From Winogradskyella tangerina (GTDB lineage: Bacteria > Bacteroidota > Bacteroidia > Flavobacteriales > Flavobacteriaceae), in contig NZ_QERF01000001.1 in assembly GCF_003260205.1 (NCBI RefSeq), forward strand, positions 248,001-312,000: DNA of 64,000 nucleotides. Direction: 5' to 3'. The position numbers were made by a program, and so were the translations under genes. Below, one piece after another: positions 9,089 to 18,721 of this stretch (positions are counted from its first letter, which is position 1; each line of letters starts with the position of its first letter). The notes under the pieces were generated by a model. The model did no database searches. It was not told where the DNA came from and worked only from the letters and a program-made list of their open reading frames with translations.

Positions 9089-10381
9089 TTATCTGAAAAA
9101 TTTACTGTCCGCAATTTTTACAGCTCTTTCTTGAGGTGTAACCTTAATATATTTATAGAACTCTCGTTCCGTCGAATGTCCGCTTATTGCCATAATATCA
9201 ATGACTGGCATCTTTGTCAAGTATGCATTAGTACAAAATGACCGTCTTGCCGTATGCGATTGAATAAGACTATATTTCGGTACAGTATGCTCTATCACCT
9301 TTCCATTCATCTTTCTTTCCAAAGGAATCTCACTATCAATTTTCGCTTTTCTACCAACCTCTTTTATGAACTCATTGATGTCGGGTGCATTCAATTCAGG
9401 CGGTGGATTACCGCCATATCGGTCTTTGAAAATTTTCTTCAATTTTGGGTGTAGAGGTACAAATAGCTTCTTACTTGTTTTCTTTTGCTTAAATTCAATG
9501 ACTTCTGTTCCTTGAAACTTTTTAATTTGATTTTGTACTATGGGATTATAATCTGAAACTCGTTGTCCTGTATAATATCCAACTAAAAAAATATCTCTGG
9601 CCAATTCCCAATCCTTAGTTTTTGACAAATCAACATCATAAATGGCATCTATTTCTTCTTCTGTTAAATAAATGGAAACAGTATCTTCAGATAGAGCTTT
9701 AAATTCTCTGTGTTTGTATTTTAAACTTGAATTGTAACCCTCCTCTGTAGCTGAATTTAAAATTGTCTTTAAGTTTTTTATATGCTTCCCGATGGTATTA
9801 GTTGTATAATTATTCTTTTCTAAGTATTTAATGAACTCATAATAGAAGTCTAAATCAATGGTATTAAAGTCTAATGAGTAACCCAATTCATTGCTAAAAT
9901 CTCGAAGCCTATTTACTGTTTGTTTATAAGATCTTACAGTTACAGGACTTAGTTTAGCACTAGTAATACTTTTAGACAGACTTTCCTTTCTTAAAATAAA
10001 GCTGTCTGCATATTGAAAGAAAGACTTCGGTATTGATACATCCTTCTGTTCACCTCTAATAATTTTTTGCAACAGTGATTTAAGGATTGATTTATTAGTC
10101 CTTTCGACATCATCTAGATTTACGGTCTCCTTTACAAATTCCGCTAAGTATTTTGCTAAATCAGCATTAACTGATTCTCTATTTTCAATTGTAGAAATAG
10201 CCCTGATTCTTTGGTTTGAGTCATCCCAATATTTTGGATTCACCTTATAACCAGTAGAAAATTTGATTCTATTGTTTCGCCCAAAACTATAATCTAATAT
10301 TATTGATGTTTCCTTCTTTGCATTTGGCTCTTTTAACCTGTATTTTGCTGTTCCAGAAGTAAGTTTTATAGTCTTAGTCAT
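9089..10381 (-). CDS. Tyrosine-type site-specific integrase of the island
   Basis: The 430-residue protein has the three-part plan of Bacteroidetes element integrases. An arm-type DNA-binding domain spans about 10-90, a SAM-like core-binding domain about 120-215, and a catalytic domain from about 235. The catalytic set is visible: R274 in TGQRVSD, a lysine in the QKKTSKK hairpin near 300, H376 and R379 in HTARR, H402 in SGHS, and the nucleophile Y411 in YKYIKV. It would cut and join the island at its attachment site. The gene reads away from the two 56-bp repeats at 10553-10775, so it lies at the right end of the island next to the presumed att site. Confidence 0.92.
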   Translation of the reverse strand: MTKTIKLTSGTAKYRLKEPNAKKETSIILDYSFGRNNRIKFSTGYKVNPKYWDDSNQRIRAISTIENRESVNADLAKYLAEFVKETVNLDDVERTNKSILKSLLQKIIRGEQKDVSIPKSFFQYADSFILRKESLSKSITSAKLSPVTVRSYKQTVNRLRDFSNELGYSLDFNTIDLDFYYEFIKYLEKNNYTTNTIGKHIKNLKTILNSATEEGYNSSLKYKHREFKALSEDTVSIYLTEEEIDAIYDVDLSKTKDWELARDIFLVGYYTGQRVSDYNPIVQNQIKKFQGTEVIEFKQKKTSKKLFVPLHPKLKKIFKDRYGGNPPPELNAPDINEFIKEVGRKAKIDSEIPLERKMNGKVIEHTVPKYSLIQSHTARRSFCTNAYLTKMPVIDIMAISGHSTEREFYKYIKVTPQERAVKIADSKFFR

Positions 10382-10403
10382 ATTTTAATATTATAAATTA
10401 AGA

Positions 10404-10432
10404 GAGACAACAAAAGGGACAACATAATGTTG
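10404..10432. repeat. Short direct and inverted repeats upstream of the integrase gene
   Basis: GAGACAACA at 10404-10412 and GGGACAACA at 10416-10424 form a 12-bp-phased direct repeat. CAACAT-A-ATGTTG at 10420-10432 is a perfect inverted repeat. A TATATTTG box on the minus strand at 10454-10447 could be the integrase -7 element. Clustered repeats between an integrase gene and its att site are typical of arm-type binding sites for integrase or directionality factors. The assignment is inferred from position. Confidence 0.4.
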
Positions 10433-10552
10433 AATCATTGTTATTTCAAATATAACTATTTTATACTACAATAACTTTAAATTCAATAATAACAGAGGTT
10501 TAAAACATTTTTGATTAAAATAAGATAACATAGCTTAAACTAAAAAATGGTA

Positions 10553-10608
10553 CTGGAGGCACCACCAGAAGCGCAAAACCCACTCAAACGAGTGGGTTTT
10601 TTGGTTTA
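10553..10608. repeat. Candidate attachment-site repeat, copy 1 (tRNA 3'-end-like plus terminator)
   Basis: This 56-bp unit matches 10720-10775 at 55 of 56 positions; only G10568 differs (A in copy 2). It starts CTGGAGGCACCACCA, which can be read as the 3' strand of a tRNA T-stem and acceptor stem, a discriminator A and CCA. A strong intrinsic terminator follows: an 11-bp stem AAAACCCACTC / GAGTGGGTTTT at 10575-10600 with loop AAAC and a T-run. No complete tRNA precedes it. An island inserted in the 3' end of a tRNA would leave just such a truncated copy at its distal end. The tRNA identity is unknown. Confidence 0.55.
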
Positions 10609-10719
10609 GACGATATAATGCTTGCATTAAAAATCGAATAAAGCAAAAAACTAGCTGCCACAGTAGCGTGGTTTTGCATTTGCAAAATTGGTTCCGAAGG
10701 AACATATAACTCATGAATC

Positions 10720-10775
10720 CTGGAGGCACCACCAAAAGCGCAAAACCCACTCAAACGAGTGGGTTTTTTGGTTTA
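10720..10775. repeat. Candidate attachment-site repeat, copy 2 (tRNA 3'-end-like plus terminator)
   Basis: This is the second copy of the 56-bp unit, 167 bp from the first, with the same terminator stem at 10742-10767. It is preceded by GAATC, so GAATCCTGG extends the T-loop and T-stem likeness further than in copy 1. The 111 bp between copies contain no gene. They hold small hairpins (GTTCC-GAA-GGAAC at 10691-10703). This copy would be the outermost one, adjoining chromosomal ilvE. Two copies suggest two successive insertions, or a leftover stub of an earlier element. Confidence 0.55.
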
Positions 10776-10983
10776 TAATCCTTAAAATCACCTCTTTTTA
10801 CTTCAAAATCAGCACTTTCCTAATTAATAATTCAATTTGGGTATTGTATTTTAATCAATTTAATTAATTGATAATAAGATATTTAGCTATTTTTTTTAAC
10901 ACTTGATTTTAAGCTAGACTACAAAGTTGAAGGCAATAACCTACAACAATCAATTAATTTCGATGGTTAAATAATTAATTTCC
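10776..10983. other. AT-rich leader region of the ilv-thr operon
   Basis: These 208 bp must hold the promoter for ilvE and the genes after it. I see no exact TAnnTTTG box with a spaced TTG, no riboswitch, and no short ORF rich in Ile, Leu or Val codons that would indicate attenuation here. Confidence 0.5.
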
Positions 10984-11877
10984 ATGTATTCTAAAGATAA
11001 TAGCATCATTTACCAAAACGGTAAATTCATTAATCCAAAGTCTGCAACAGGCGATATCTACAGTCAAACACTTCATTATGGAAATGGTGTTTTCGAAGGT
11101 ATTAGAGCCTACAAAACAAATGCTGGTACTAAGATCTTCAAAGCCAAAGAACACTATGAGCGCTTGCACTATGGCGCTAAGGTGATGAACATTCCATTTC
11201 AATATACCATCGATGAACTCATTGACATTACTTATAAATTGCTTGAGCTTAATGAGCTTCAGGATGCATATATCAGACCAATTATAACTACAGGCGCCAA
11301 TATGGGACTAGGCTCATCTGATGAATCTACACTGATCATTCAATGTTGGGAATGGGGTAAACTCATGGGCGATAAACTCCTAAAAGTTAGAACCTCATCT
11401 TTCCAGAGACCTAACCCTAAGTCGTGTTTTGTTGACGCCAAGGTCACAGGACATTACATCAATTCCATATTAGCGAGAAATGAGGCTAGTGCTTCACACT
11501 ATGACGAAGCGATTCTTTTAGATATGAATAATAATGTTGCTGAGTGCTCTGGCGCCAATGTATTTATTGAAAAGGATGGCAAACTATTTACGCCTCCGAA
11601 AGGTCATATAATGCCTGGAATTACTAGAACTACAATCATTGAACTTTGTCAGGAAGTAGGCATTCCAGTAGAAGAAAAACACTTTTCCTTGGAAGAAATG
11701 AAACAGGCTGATCATGCTTTTTTTACAGGTACGGCCGCAGAAGTTGTTGGACTTAAATCTATCGATGAATATCATTTTCCAAAATCATGGGAAAGCACAC
11801 TCGGTTACAAATTAATGCACCTCTATAAACAAGAAGTCTTAGGTGAACGTTCTAAAAATCTTTCAAAAGCAGTATGA
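10984..11877 (+). CDS. ilvE: Branched-chain amino acid aminotransferase
   Basis: The 297-residue fold-type IV PLP enzyme performs the last step of Ile, Val and Leu synthesis, the glutamate-dependent amination of the 2-oxo acids. Family landmarks are FEGIRAY near 38-43, the PLP lysine K153 in [11 protein letters not shown], the glutamate and asparagine of AECSGANVF, and the TRTTI phosphate-binding loop. Length is normal for the short ilvE type (about 295-310). It is the first gene of the ilv run and its stop overlaps the start of ilvD (ATGA), so the two are translationally coupled. D-amino acid aminotransferase is a paralogue but does not fit the context. Confidence 0.95.
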   Translation: MYSKDNSIIYQNGKFINPKSATGDIYSQTLHYGNGVFEGIRAYKTNAGTKIFKAKEHYERLHYGAKVMNIPFQYTIDELIDITYKLLELNELQDAYIRPIITTGANMGLGSSDESTLIIQCWEWGKLMGDKLLKVRTSSFQRPNPKSCFVDAKVTGHYINSILARNEASASHYDEAILLDMNNNVAECSGANVFIEKDGKLFTPPKGHIMPGITRTTIIELCQEVGIPVEEKHFSLEEMKQADHAFFTGTAAEVVGLKSIDEYHFPKSWESTLGYKLMHLYKQEVLGERSKNLSKAV

Positions 11878-13553
11878 GTTCATTAAATAAATACAGTAAA
11901 ACGGTTACGCAAGATCCAACACAACCTGCTGCACAGGCCATGTTGCATGCCATCGGTTTAACCAAGGAAGATTTTGAAAAACCTATCGTCGGAATTGCAA
12001 GCACCGGTTATGAAGGGAATCCGTGCAATATGCATCTCAATGACTTGGCCAAATTAGTAAAGGAAGGAACTCAAAAGGAAGATGTCGTAGGCTTGATCTT
12101 TAATACCATTGGTGTAAGCGATGGAATTTCCATGGGAACACCAGGAATGCGTTACTCCTTGCCATCTCGCGATATTATTGCCGACTCTATGGAAACAGTG
12201 GTGCAAGCCATGAGTTATGATGGTTTAATAACTGTAGTGGGTTGCGACAAAAATATGCCGGGTGCATTGCTCGCCATGATAAGATTGAATCGACCTTCAA
12301 TTTTAGTTTATGGTGGCACGATAGATTCAGGGTGTCATAATGGTAAAAAACTAGATGTGGTTTCTGCTTTTGAAGCTTGGGGAAGTAAGGTTGCTGGGAC
12401 CATGACCGAAAACGAATACCAAAGCATTGTAGAAAAAGCGTGTCCGGGTGCAGGTGCTTGCGGTGGTATGTATACCGCAAATACTATGGCATCATCAATC
12501 GAAGCCTTAGGTATGGCATTACCATTCAATTCTTCGAACCCAGCATTGAGTGACGATAAAAAGCAAGAGTCCAAAAGAGCCGGCGAAGCTATTCGTGTTC
12601 TTTTAGAAAAAGACATAAAGCCTTCAGATATTATCACCAGAAAATCTTTAGAAAATGCCATCAGATTAGTGACCATCTTAGGTGGTTCTACTAATGCAGT
12701 GCTTCACTTTTTGGCAATTGCCAGGGCAGCTCAGATTGATTTCACACTTAAAGATTTTCAAAATATAAGCAACAATACACCGTTTTTGGCTGATCTGAAG
12801 CCTAGCGGAAAATACCTTATGGAAGATGTTCATGCTATAGGCGGTATTCCTGCGGTTCTAAAATACCTTCTCAAGAAAGGCCTACTACATGGCGATTGCC
12901 TCACCGTAACCGGAAAAACATTAGCGGAAAACTTGTTAGATGTTGAAGACCTTACAGAGGGACAGGATGTGATTAAACCCATCGAAAAACCAATAAAAAT
13001 TTCTGGGCATCTAAGAATGCTCTACGGAAACCTCGCTACAGAAGGCAGTGTTGCCAAGATTACGGGTAAAGAAGGCTTGAGCTTTAAAGGAAGAGCTAAA
13101 GTATTTGAAGGTGAATATGCCGCTAATGACGGTATTAGAGATGGAAAAGTTGAAAAGGGCGATGTAGTTGTTATTCGCTATGAAGGTCCAAAAGGCGGTC
13201 CGGGTATGCCAGAAATGCTCAAACCAACCGCAGCCATTATGGGTGCTGGTTTAGGAAAAGATGTAGCCTTAATTACTGACGGACGATTTTCGGGTGGTAC
13301 ACATGGTTTTGTGGTTGGCCACATTACTCCTGAAGCGCAAGAAGGTGGCAACATCGCATTAGTTGAGGATGGCGATATTATCACGATCGATGCAGAAACC
13401 AATACTATTTCAATGGAGGTATCGGAAGAAGAATTACAAAGAAGACGTCAGAACTGGGTAGCCCCAGAATTGAAATTTGAAAGAGGTGTCCTCTACAAAT
13501 ATGCGAAAACTGTTTCTTCAGCCTCAAAAGGTTGTGTAACAGATGAATTTTAA
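11874..13553 (+). CDS. ilvD: Dihydroxy-acid dehydratase
   Basis: The 559-residue enzyme dehydrates 2,3-dihydroxy-isovalerate and -methylvalerate to the oxo acids that IlvE aminates. The cluster-binding cysteines are visible: C51 in EGNPCN, C124 in GCDKNMPG and C196 in CPGAGACGG. The C-terminal KGGPGMPEM and [10 protein letters not shown] motifs are also present. Length matches the family (about 555-620). The start overlaps the end of ilvE by 4 bp, and 61 bp of spacer with no recognisable site separates it from ilvB. Confidence 0.97.
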   Translation: MSSLNKYSKTVTQDPTQPAAQAMLHAIGLTKEDFEKPIVGIASTGYEGNPCNMHLNDLAKLVKEGTQKEDVVGLIFNTIGVSDGISMGTPGMRYSLPSRDIIADSMETVVQAMSYDGLITVVGCDKNMPGALLAMIRLNRPSILVYGGTIDSGCHNGKKLDVVSAFEAWGSKVAGTMTENEYQSIVEKACPGAGACGGMYTANTMASSIEALGMALPFNSSNPALSDDKKQESKRAGEAIRVLLEKDIKPSDIITRKSLENAIRLVTILGGSTNAVLHFLAIARAAQIDFTLKDFQNISNNTPFLADLKPSGKYLMEDVHAIGGIPAVLKYLLKKGLLHGDCLTVTGKTLAENLLDVEDLTEGQDVIKPIEKPIKISGHLRMLYGNLATEGSVAKITGKEGLSFKGRAKVFEGEYAANDGIRDGKVEKGDVVVIRYEGPKGGPGMPEMLKPTAAIMGAGLGKDVALITDGRFSGGTHGFVVGHITPEAQEGGNIALVEDGDIITIDAETNTISMEVSEEELQRRRQNWVAPELKFERGVLYKYAKTVSSASKGCVTDEF

Positions 13554-13614
13554 ACATACGATTACTAGCAAATAGAAATCCTGAGCTTGCAATGGATCTC
13601 GAAATATAAATGAG

Positions 13615-15351
13615 ATGAAAGAAACTCAAACCTTACAAAATCAAATTGAAAGTAAAGCAACGACTGAACGCATTTCAGGAAGTGAGGCCATCGTAAGATG
13701 TCTCCTTGAAGAAGGCGTTAAAGTGCTTTATGGTTATCCTGGTGGCGCCATCATGCCGGTTTATGATGAGCTTTATAAATATCAGGACAAGATCCATCAC
13801 GTACTTACCAGACATGAGCAAGGCGCAACTCATGCGGCTCAAGGCTATGCGAGGATTTCTGGAGAAGTTGGTGTGGCCATCGCGACATCAGGACCAGGAG
13901 CAACAAACCTCATTACTGGTATTGCCGATGCGCAGATCGACTCCACACCTATGGTTTGCATCACTGGGCAGGTACCTTCAAATCTCTTAGGAAGCGATGC
14001 CTTTCAAGAAACTGATATCGTAGGTATTTCAACACCCATAACAAAGTGGAATCATCAAATTACTAAAGCATCTGAAATTCCGGAGGTTATAGCAAAAGCC
14101 TTTTACATTGCCAAAAGCGGAAGGCCAGGACCAGTACTAATCGATATCACTAAAGATGCACAGTTCGAGGAATTCGATTATAAATACGAAAAGTGCAAGG
14201 GCATCAGAAGTTATAAGCCTATACCAGAAACCGATAGATCATCTCTCGAACAGGCTGCGGGACTTATTAATAACGCTAAGAAACCTCTTGTTGTTTGGGG
14301 ACAAGGCGTTATCCTCGGAAAAGCTGAGGAAGAATTTAAAGCCGTTATTGAAAAGGCAGGAATTCCTTCTGCATGGACCATATTAGGTGCTTCTGCAATT
14401 CCTACATCTCATCCTTTAAACGTAGGAATGGTAGGTATGCATGGCAACTATGCGCCAAATGTATTAACCAATGAATGTGATGTTTTAATCGCTATCGGAA
14501 TGCGATTCGATGATCGTGTAACTGGGAATCTGGCAACCTACGCTAAGCAGGCGAAAGTGATTCATTTTGAAATTGATCCGGCTGAAGTTGATAAAAACGT
14601 CAAAACAGATGTTGCAGTTTTAGGTGACGCCAAACAAAGTTTGAAAGACCTCTTGCCATTATTGAATGCAAATTCACATCATGAATGGCATCATAAGTTC
14701 AAAGACTTATATGAAATAGAATTTGAAAAGGTCATCAAAAATGACTTACACCCAACAAAAGAAGGTCTTACAATGGGTGAAGTTTTAAAAGAGATCAACA
14801 AACAAACCAAAGGTGAAGCTGCAATAGTAAGCGATGTTGGTCAGCATCAAATGATCGCATGCCGCTATGCCGAATTCAATACAACAAAAAGTAACATTAC
14901 CTCTGGTGGATTAGGTACAATGGGCTTCGGGTTGCCAGCGGCAATCGGAGCAAAAATGGCTGCACCAGAACGCGAAGTTATCTCTATTTGTGGTGATGGC
15001 GGTTATCAAATGACCATTCAAGAATTAGGAACTATTTGCCAGCAAAGGGCCGCTGTAAAAGTGGTAGTACTCAACAATGATTTCTTAGGTATGGTTAGAC
15101 AATGGCAGCAGTTATTTTTTGACAAGCGCTATGCTTCTACCGAGATGACCAATCCAGATTTTGTAGCCATCGCCAAAGGGTACTATCTGAATGCAAAACG
15201 TGTAACCAAACGCGAGGAACTCCCCAGCGCAGTAGAAGAAATGATAGCAAGTAAAGAACCTTACTTCCTAGAAGTATGTGTAGAAAAAGAAGATAATGTA
15301 TTCCCGATGATACCTTCAGGTGCCTCGGTTTCAGATATAAGATTAGAGTAA
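13615..15351 (+). CDS. ilvB: Acetolactate synthase large (catalytic) subunit
   Basis: The 578-residue thiamine-diphosphate enzyme condenses pyruvate with pyruvate or 2-oxobutyrate, the committed step to Val/Leu and Ile. It has the N-terminal pyrimidine-binding domain with the catalytic glutamate E68 in TRHEQGA, a central FAD-associated domain (MRFDDRVTG), and the C-terminal GDGGYQMTIQE...NND metal/ThDP motif. The regulatory subunit gene begins 2 bp downstream. The first 15 residues are a variable extension. Confidence 0.97.
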   Translation: MKETQTLQNQIESKATTERISGSEAIVRCLLEEGVKVLYGYPGGAIMPVYDELYKYQDKIHHVLTRHEQGATHAAQGYARISGEVGVAIATSGPGATNLITGIADAQIDSTPMVCITGQVPSNLLGSDAFQETDIVGISTPITKWNHQITKASEIPEVIAKAFYIAKSGRPGPVLIDITKDAQFEEFDYKYEKCKGIRSYKPIPETDRSSLEQAAGLINNAKKPLVVWGQGVILGKAEEEFKAVIEKAGIPSAWTILGASAIPTSHPLNVGMVGMHGNYAPNVLTNECDVLIAIGMRFDDRVTGNLATYAKQAKVIHFEIDPAEVDKNVKTDVAVLGDAKQSLKDLLPLLNANSHHEWHHKFKDLYEIEFEKVIKNDLHPTKEGLTMGEVLKEINKQTKGEAAIVSDVGQHQMIACRYAEFNTTKSNITSGGLGTMGFGLPAAIGAKMAAPEREVISICGDGGYQMTIQELGTICQQRAAVKVVVLNNDFLGMVRQWQQLFFDKRYASTEMTNPDFVAIAKGYYLNAKRVTKREELPSAVEEMIASKEPYFLEVCVEKEDNVFPMIPSGASVSDIRLE

Positions 15352-15353
15352 TT

Positions 15354-15884
15354 ATGGACAAAGAAATCAAACATTTTACGGTTTCAATTTATACCGAAAA
15401 TAATATCGGTTTATTGAATAGAATTTCTGCGATTTTCCAACGTAGACATATCAATATTGAAAGTCTGAATACGTCCAGATCAGAAATTGAAGGCGTTTCA
15501 AGATTTACACTTGTAGTTGATATTACAGAAGATCAGATGAAGAAGATCATCGGACAGCTTGAACGTCAGGTTGAAGTGATCAAGGCCTACTATCATACGG
15601 ATGAGGAAACCATTTATCAAATTTCAGCCATTTTCAAAATTAAATCTGATTTATTATTCGAAGAACGTCAGATTCAAAATATAATCAAAGAAAGTAACGC
15701 AAGAATCGTTACGGTGAACAAGGAATTTTTCGTTCTTGAAAAATCAGGAAGAAAACAAGAGATCGATCTCTTACATCGCGAACTCAGTGCCTTTGGTATT
15801 ATGCAATTTGTACGTTCGGGTCGTATTGCAGTTACAAAAAACGAAATGAAAATATCACAAATGCTTGAAGCATTTCAACATTAA
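15354..15884 (+). CDS. ilvN: Acetolactate synthase small (regulatory) subunit
   Basis: The 176-residue protein activates the large subunit and confers valine feedback inhibition in this family. An N-terminal ACT domain spans about 8-80 (VSIYTENNIGLLNRISAIFQRR, ESLNTSRSE) and a C-terminal AHAS-small domain about 90-165. Length is usual for the one-ACT form (about 160-180). It is tightly spaced between ilvB (2 bp) and ilvC (12 bp). ilvH is an equally valid name. Confidence 0.95.
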   Translation: MDKEIKHFTVSIYTENNIGLLNRISAIFQRRHINIESLNTSRSEIEGVSRFTLVVDITEDQMKKIIGQLERQVEVIKAYYHTDEETIYQISAIFKIKSDLLFEERQIQNIIKESNARIVTVNKEFFVLEKSGRKQEIDLLHRELSAFGIMQFVRSGRIAVTKNEMKISQMLEAFQH

Positions 15885-15896
15885 AAATTAAAGACA

Positions 15897-17396
15897 ATGT
15901 CAAATTATTTCAACACATTATCATTAAGAGAACAGTTAGAGCAATTAGGAAAATGCCGTTTTATGGAAGCTTCAGAATTTGAAGATGGTGTAAAGGCATT
16001 ATTAGGAAAGAAAATTGTAATCGTTGGTTGCGGTGCTCAAGGCCTTAATCAGGGATTAAATATGAGAGATTCTGGTTTAGACATTTCTTATGCATTACGC
16101 CAACAAGCCATAGACGAACAAAGAGCATCTTATAAAAATGCAACGTCTAATGGTTTTACAGTTGGTACCTACGATGAGTTAATTCCAGAGGCAGATTTGG
16201 TATTAAACCTTACTCCAGATAAACAACACACCAATGTTGTCAAGGCGGTAATGCCTTTAATGAAACAAGGGGCAACTTTAAGCTATTCCCATGGCTTCAA
16301 CATCGTTGAAGAAGGCATGAAGATTCGTGAAGATCTTACAGTCATTATGGTGGCACCAAAATGTCCTGGTACTGAAGTGCGCGAAGAATATAAGCGTGGA
16401 TTTGGTGTTCCGACTTTAACAGCGGTTCACCCAGAAAACGATCCAGAAGGAAAGGGTTGGGCGCAAGCAAAAGCTTACGCCGTTGCCACAGGTGGTCATA
16501 GAGCCGGAGTGTTAGAGTCTTCATTTATTGCTGAAGTAAAAAGTGATTTGATGGGTGAGCAAACCATATTATGTGGGTTATTGCAAACGGGTGCAATTCT
16601 GTCTTTTGACAAAATGGTTGAAGAAGGTATTGAGCCAGGTTACGCAGCGAAATTAATCCAGTTCGGTTGGGAAACTATTACTGAAGCTTTAAAGCACGGT
16701 GGAATTACCAACATGATGGATCGTTTATCAAATCCGGCAAAAATCAAAGCTTTCGAATTATCAGAAGAATTGAAAGACATTATGCGTCCATTATTTGAAA
16801 AACATATGGATGATATCATCTCAGGGCACTTCTCAAAGACGATGATGGAAGACTGGGCGAATGACGATGTCAACCTTTTAACCTGGAGAGCCGCAACTGG
16901 TGAAACGGCCTTTGAAAAAACGACGTTAACTACAGATCATATCAGTGAGCAAGAGTACTTCGACCATGGTGTGCTTTTAGTTGCATTTGTAAAATCTGGT
17001 GTTGAATTGGCCTTTGAAACTATGGTAAGTGCAGGTATCATCGAAGATTCAGCATACTACGAGTCTTTACATGAATTACCTCTAATCGCTAACACCATTG
17101 CAAGGAAGAAATTATTTGAAATGAATCGTGTGATCTCTGATACTGCTGAGTATGGTTGCTATTTATTCGACCATGCATGTAAGCCATTGTTGGAAGATTT
17201 CATGAAGACCATTGATACTACAGTAATCGGAAAACCTTATGCCACTTCTAACGGAGTTGACAATATTGAACTTATTGCTGTCAATGACGCTATAAGAAAT
17301 CATCCGATCGAAGCCGTTGGAGAACGTTTAAGAGCAGCAATGACTGCAATGAAAACAATAAAAACGGCGGCAGTTCAAGATTCGGTATTAGTATAA
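15897..17396 (+). CDS. ilvC: Ketol-acid reductoisomerase, class II (long form)
   Basis: The 499-residue enzyme isomerises and reduces acetolactate and acetohydroxybutyrate with Mg2+ and NADPH. The Rossmann motif is [10 protein letters not shown] at 45-54. R68, R76 and S78 in [13 protein letters not shown] occupy the positions that bind the NADPH 2'-phosphate in the E. coli enzyme. At about 490 residues it is the long form with a duplicated C-terminal helical domain, whereas many bacteria carry the 330-residue form. A gene supplying NADPH (gapN) lies downstream in the same run. Confidence 0.97.
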   Translation: MSNYFNTLSLREQLEQLGKCRFMEASEFEDGVKALLGKKIVIVGCGAQGLNQGLNMRDSGLDISYALRQQAIDEQRASYKNATSNGFTVGTYDELIPEADLVLNLTPDKQHTNVVKAVMPLMKQGATLSYSHGFNIVEEGMKIREDLTVIMVAPKCPGTEVREEYKRGFGVPTLTAVHPENDPEGKGWAQAKAYAVATGGHRAGVLESSFIAEVKSDLMGEQTILCGLLQTGAILSFDKMVEEGIEPGYAAKLIQFGWETITEALKHGGITNMMDRLSNPAKIKAFELSEELKDIMRPLFEKHMDDIISGHFSKTMMEDWANDDVNLLTWRAATGETAFEKTTLTTDHISEQEYFDHGVLLVAFVKSGVELAFETMVSAGIIEDSAYYESLHELPLIANTIARKKLFEMNRVISDTAEYGCYLFDHACKPLLEDFMKTIDTTVIGKPYATSNGVDNIELIAVNDAIRNHPIEAVGERLRAAMTAMKTIKTAAVQDSVLV

Positions 17397-17433
17397 TAAT
17401 TAACAATGAGAATTCAGTTGAGAATTCATCCTA

Positions 17434-18702
17434 ATGGACCATACAACTACTACATATAAACCTACGCTTGAAGCTGTTCAATTTGCGGCCGAAAAACTTC
17501 AGGGTATTGCATCGGTGACACCCTTGGTAAAAAACGATCGCTATTCTAAGCACTTTGGCGCTAATATCTTCTTTAAAAGAGAGGATTTGCAGGTGGTGCG
17601 TTCTTATAAAATACGAGGTGCTTACAATAAAATTTCATCTTTGAGTCCTTCACAAATTGAAAATGAAATTGTTTGTGCTAGTGCAGGCAATCATGCGCAA
17701 GGTGTAGCTATGTCTTGTAAACTCTTGAAAATAAAGGGGACAATTTTTATGCCTTCGCCCACACCGAAGCAAAAAATCGATCAGGTTAAAATGTTTGGTG
17801 AAGATTATATTGATGTGGTTTTAGTCGGTGATACTTTTGATGACGCCTATGCTGCGGCCATGGAACAATGCGAACGCCTCAATAAAACCTTTATTCATCC
17901 CTTTAATGATGAAAAGGTTATTGAAGGACAAGCTACAGTTGGACTAGAAATATTCAATCAGGCTAAGGAAGAACGCATCGATTACGTTTTTGTTCCTGTT
18001 GGTGGCGGTGGACTTTCAGCAGGTTTATCGAGCGTTTTCCAAATGCTTTCACCTAAAACCAAAATTATAGGTGTGGAGCCAAAAGGGGCGCCTTCCATGT
18101 TAACCTCTATTCAGAATGACAGGAATACAACGCTCAACACAATCGAGAATTTTGTAGATGGTGCCGCAGTGAAACGTGTTGGGGAGCTTAATTTCGCAAT
18201 TTGTAAATCTACTCTGAATGAGGTTGTTGTGGTAGATGAGGGAAAAATTTGTCAGACCATTTTAGACCTTTATAACAAAGATGCTATAGTGATTGAACCT
18301 GCAGGTGCGTTGAGTTTATCCGCGTTGGAACAATTTAGCGAAGTCATCAAAGGTAAAAATGTGGTTTGTGTGATCAGCGGAAGTAACAACGATATTACCC
18401 GTACTGCAGAAATCAAAGAGCGAGCGTTATTGTATGCAAAACTGAAGCATTATTTTATTATCAAATTCCCACAGCGCGCTGGTGCGTTGCGCGAATTTGT
18501 AACGACCATTTTAGGTCCTGAGGATGACATTACCCATTTTGAATACACTAAAAAAGTAAATCGTGAAAACGATGTTGCCGTCGTTGGACTGCAATTAAAA
18601 TCACCCGATGATTTACAACCACTTATCACGAAAATGAAGCTTCATAACTTTTTTGGAGATTACCTCAATGATAAGCCCGATTTGTTCCAATTTTTAATAT
18701 AA
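17434..18702 (+). CDS. ilvA: Threonine dehydratase, biosynthetic
   Basis: The 422-residue PLP enzyme deaminates threonine to 2-oxobutyrate, the first step specific to isoleucine. The PLP lysine is K59 in SYKIRGAY, the asparagine loop is SAGNHAQG, and the phosphate loop is GGGGLSAG. A C-terminal ACT-like domain at about 330-420 (FIIKFPQRAGALREF) supports the regulated biosynthetic form. It links the ilv genes to the thrABC genes that follow after 19 bp, placing producer and consumer of threonine in one transcript. Confidence 0.95.
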   Translation: MDHTTTTYKPTLEAVQFAAEKLQGIASVTPLVKNDRYSKHFGANIFFKREDLQVVRSYKIRGAYNKISSLSPSQIENEIVCASAGNHAQGVAMSCKLLKIKGTIFMPSPTPKQKIDQVKMFGEDYIDVVLVGDTFDDAYAAAMEQCERLNKTFIHPFNDEKVIEGQATVGLEIFNQAKEERIDYVFVPVGGGGLSAGLSSVFQMLSPKTKIIGVEPKGAPSMLTSIQNDRNTTLNTIENFVDGAAVKRVGELNFAICKSTLNEVVVVDEGKICQTILDLYNKDAIVIEPAGALSLSALEQFSEVIKGKNVVCVISGSNNDITRTAEIKERALLYAKLKHYFIIKFPQRAGALREFVTTILGPEDDITHFEYTKKVNRENDVAVVGLQLKSPDDLQPLITKMKLHNFFGDYLNDKPDLFQFLI

Positions 18703-18721
18703 TTGCTAAAAAATAAGTTAA

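Noticed and set aside
10609-10719. Possible complete tRNA or tmRNA between the two att-like repeats
   Set aside because: No D-arm, anticodon arm or 5' acceptor strand complementary to AGGCACC can be found; only the 3' end looks tRNA-like.
10535-10750. 71-codon minus-strand frame spanning both 56-bp repeats
   Set aside because: It reads through two terminators and the repeat units, so its internal similarity is only the DNA repeat. There is no start context or homology.
12187-12676. Minus-strand frames inside ilvD, and similar frames opposite other core genes
   Set aside because: They are shadows of well-identified coding genes, without their own motifs or start signals.
17403-17432. Direct repeat of GAGAATTCA before ilvA
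   Set aside because: Only about 9 bp in a 37-bp spacer with no neighbouring signal; most likely chance.
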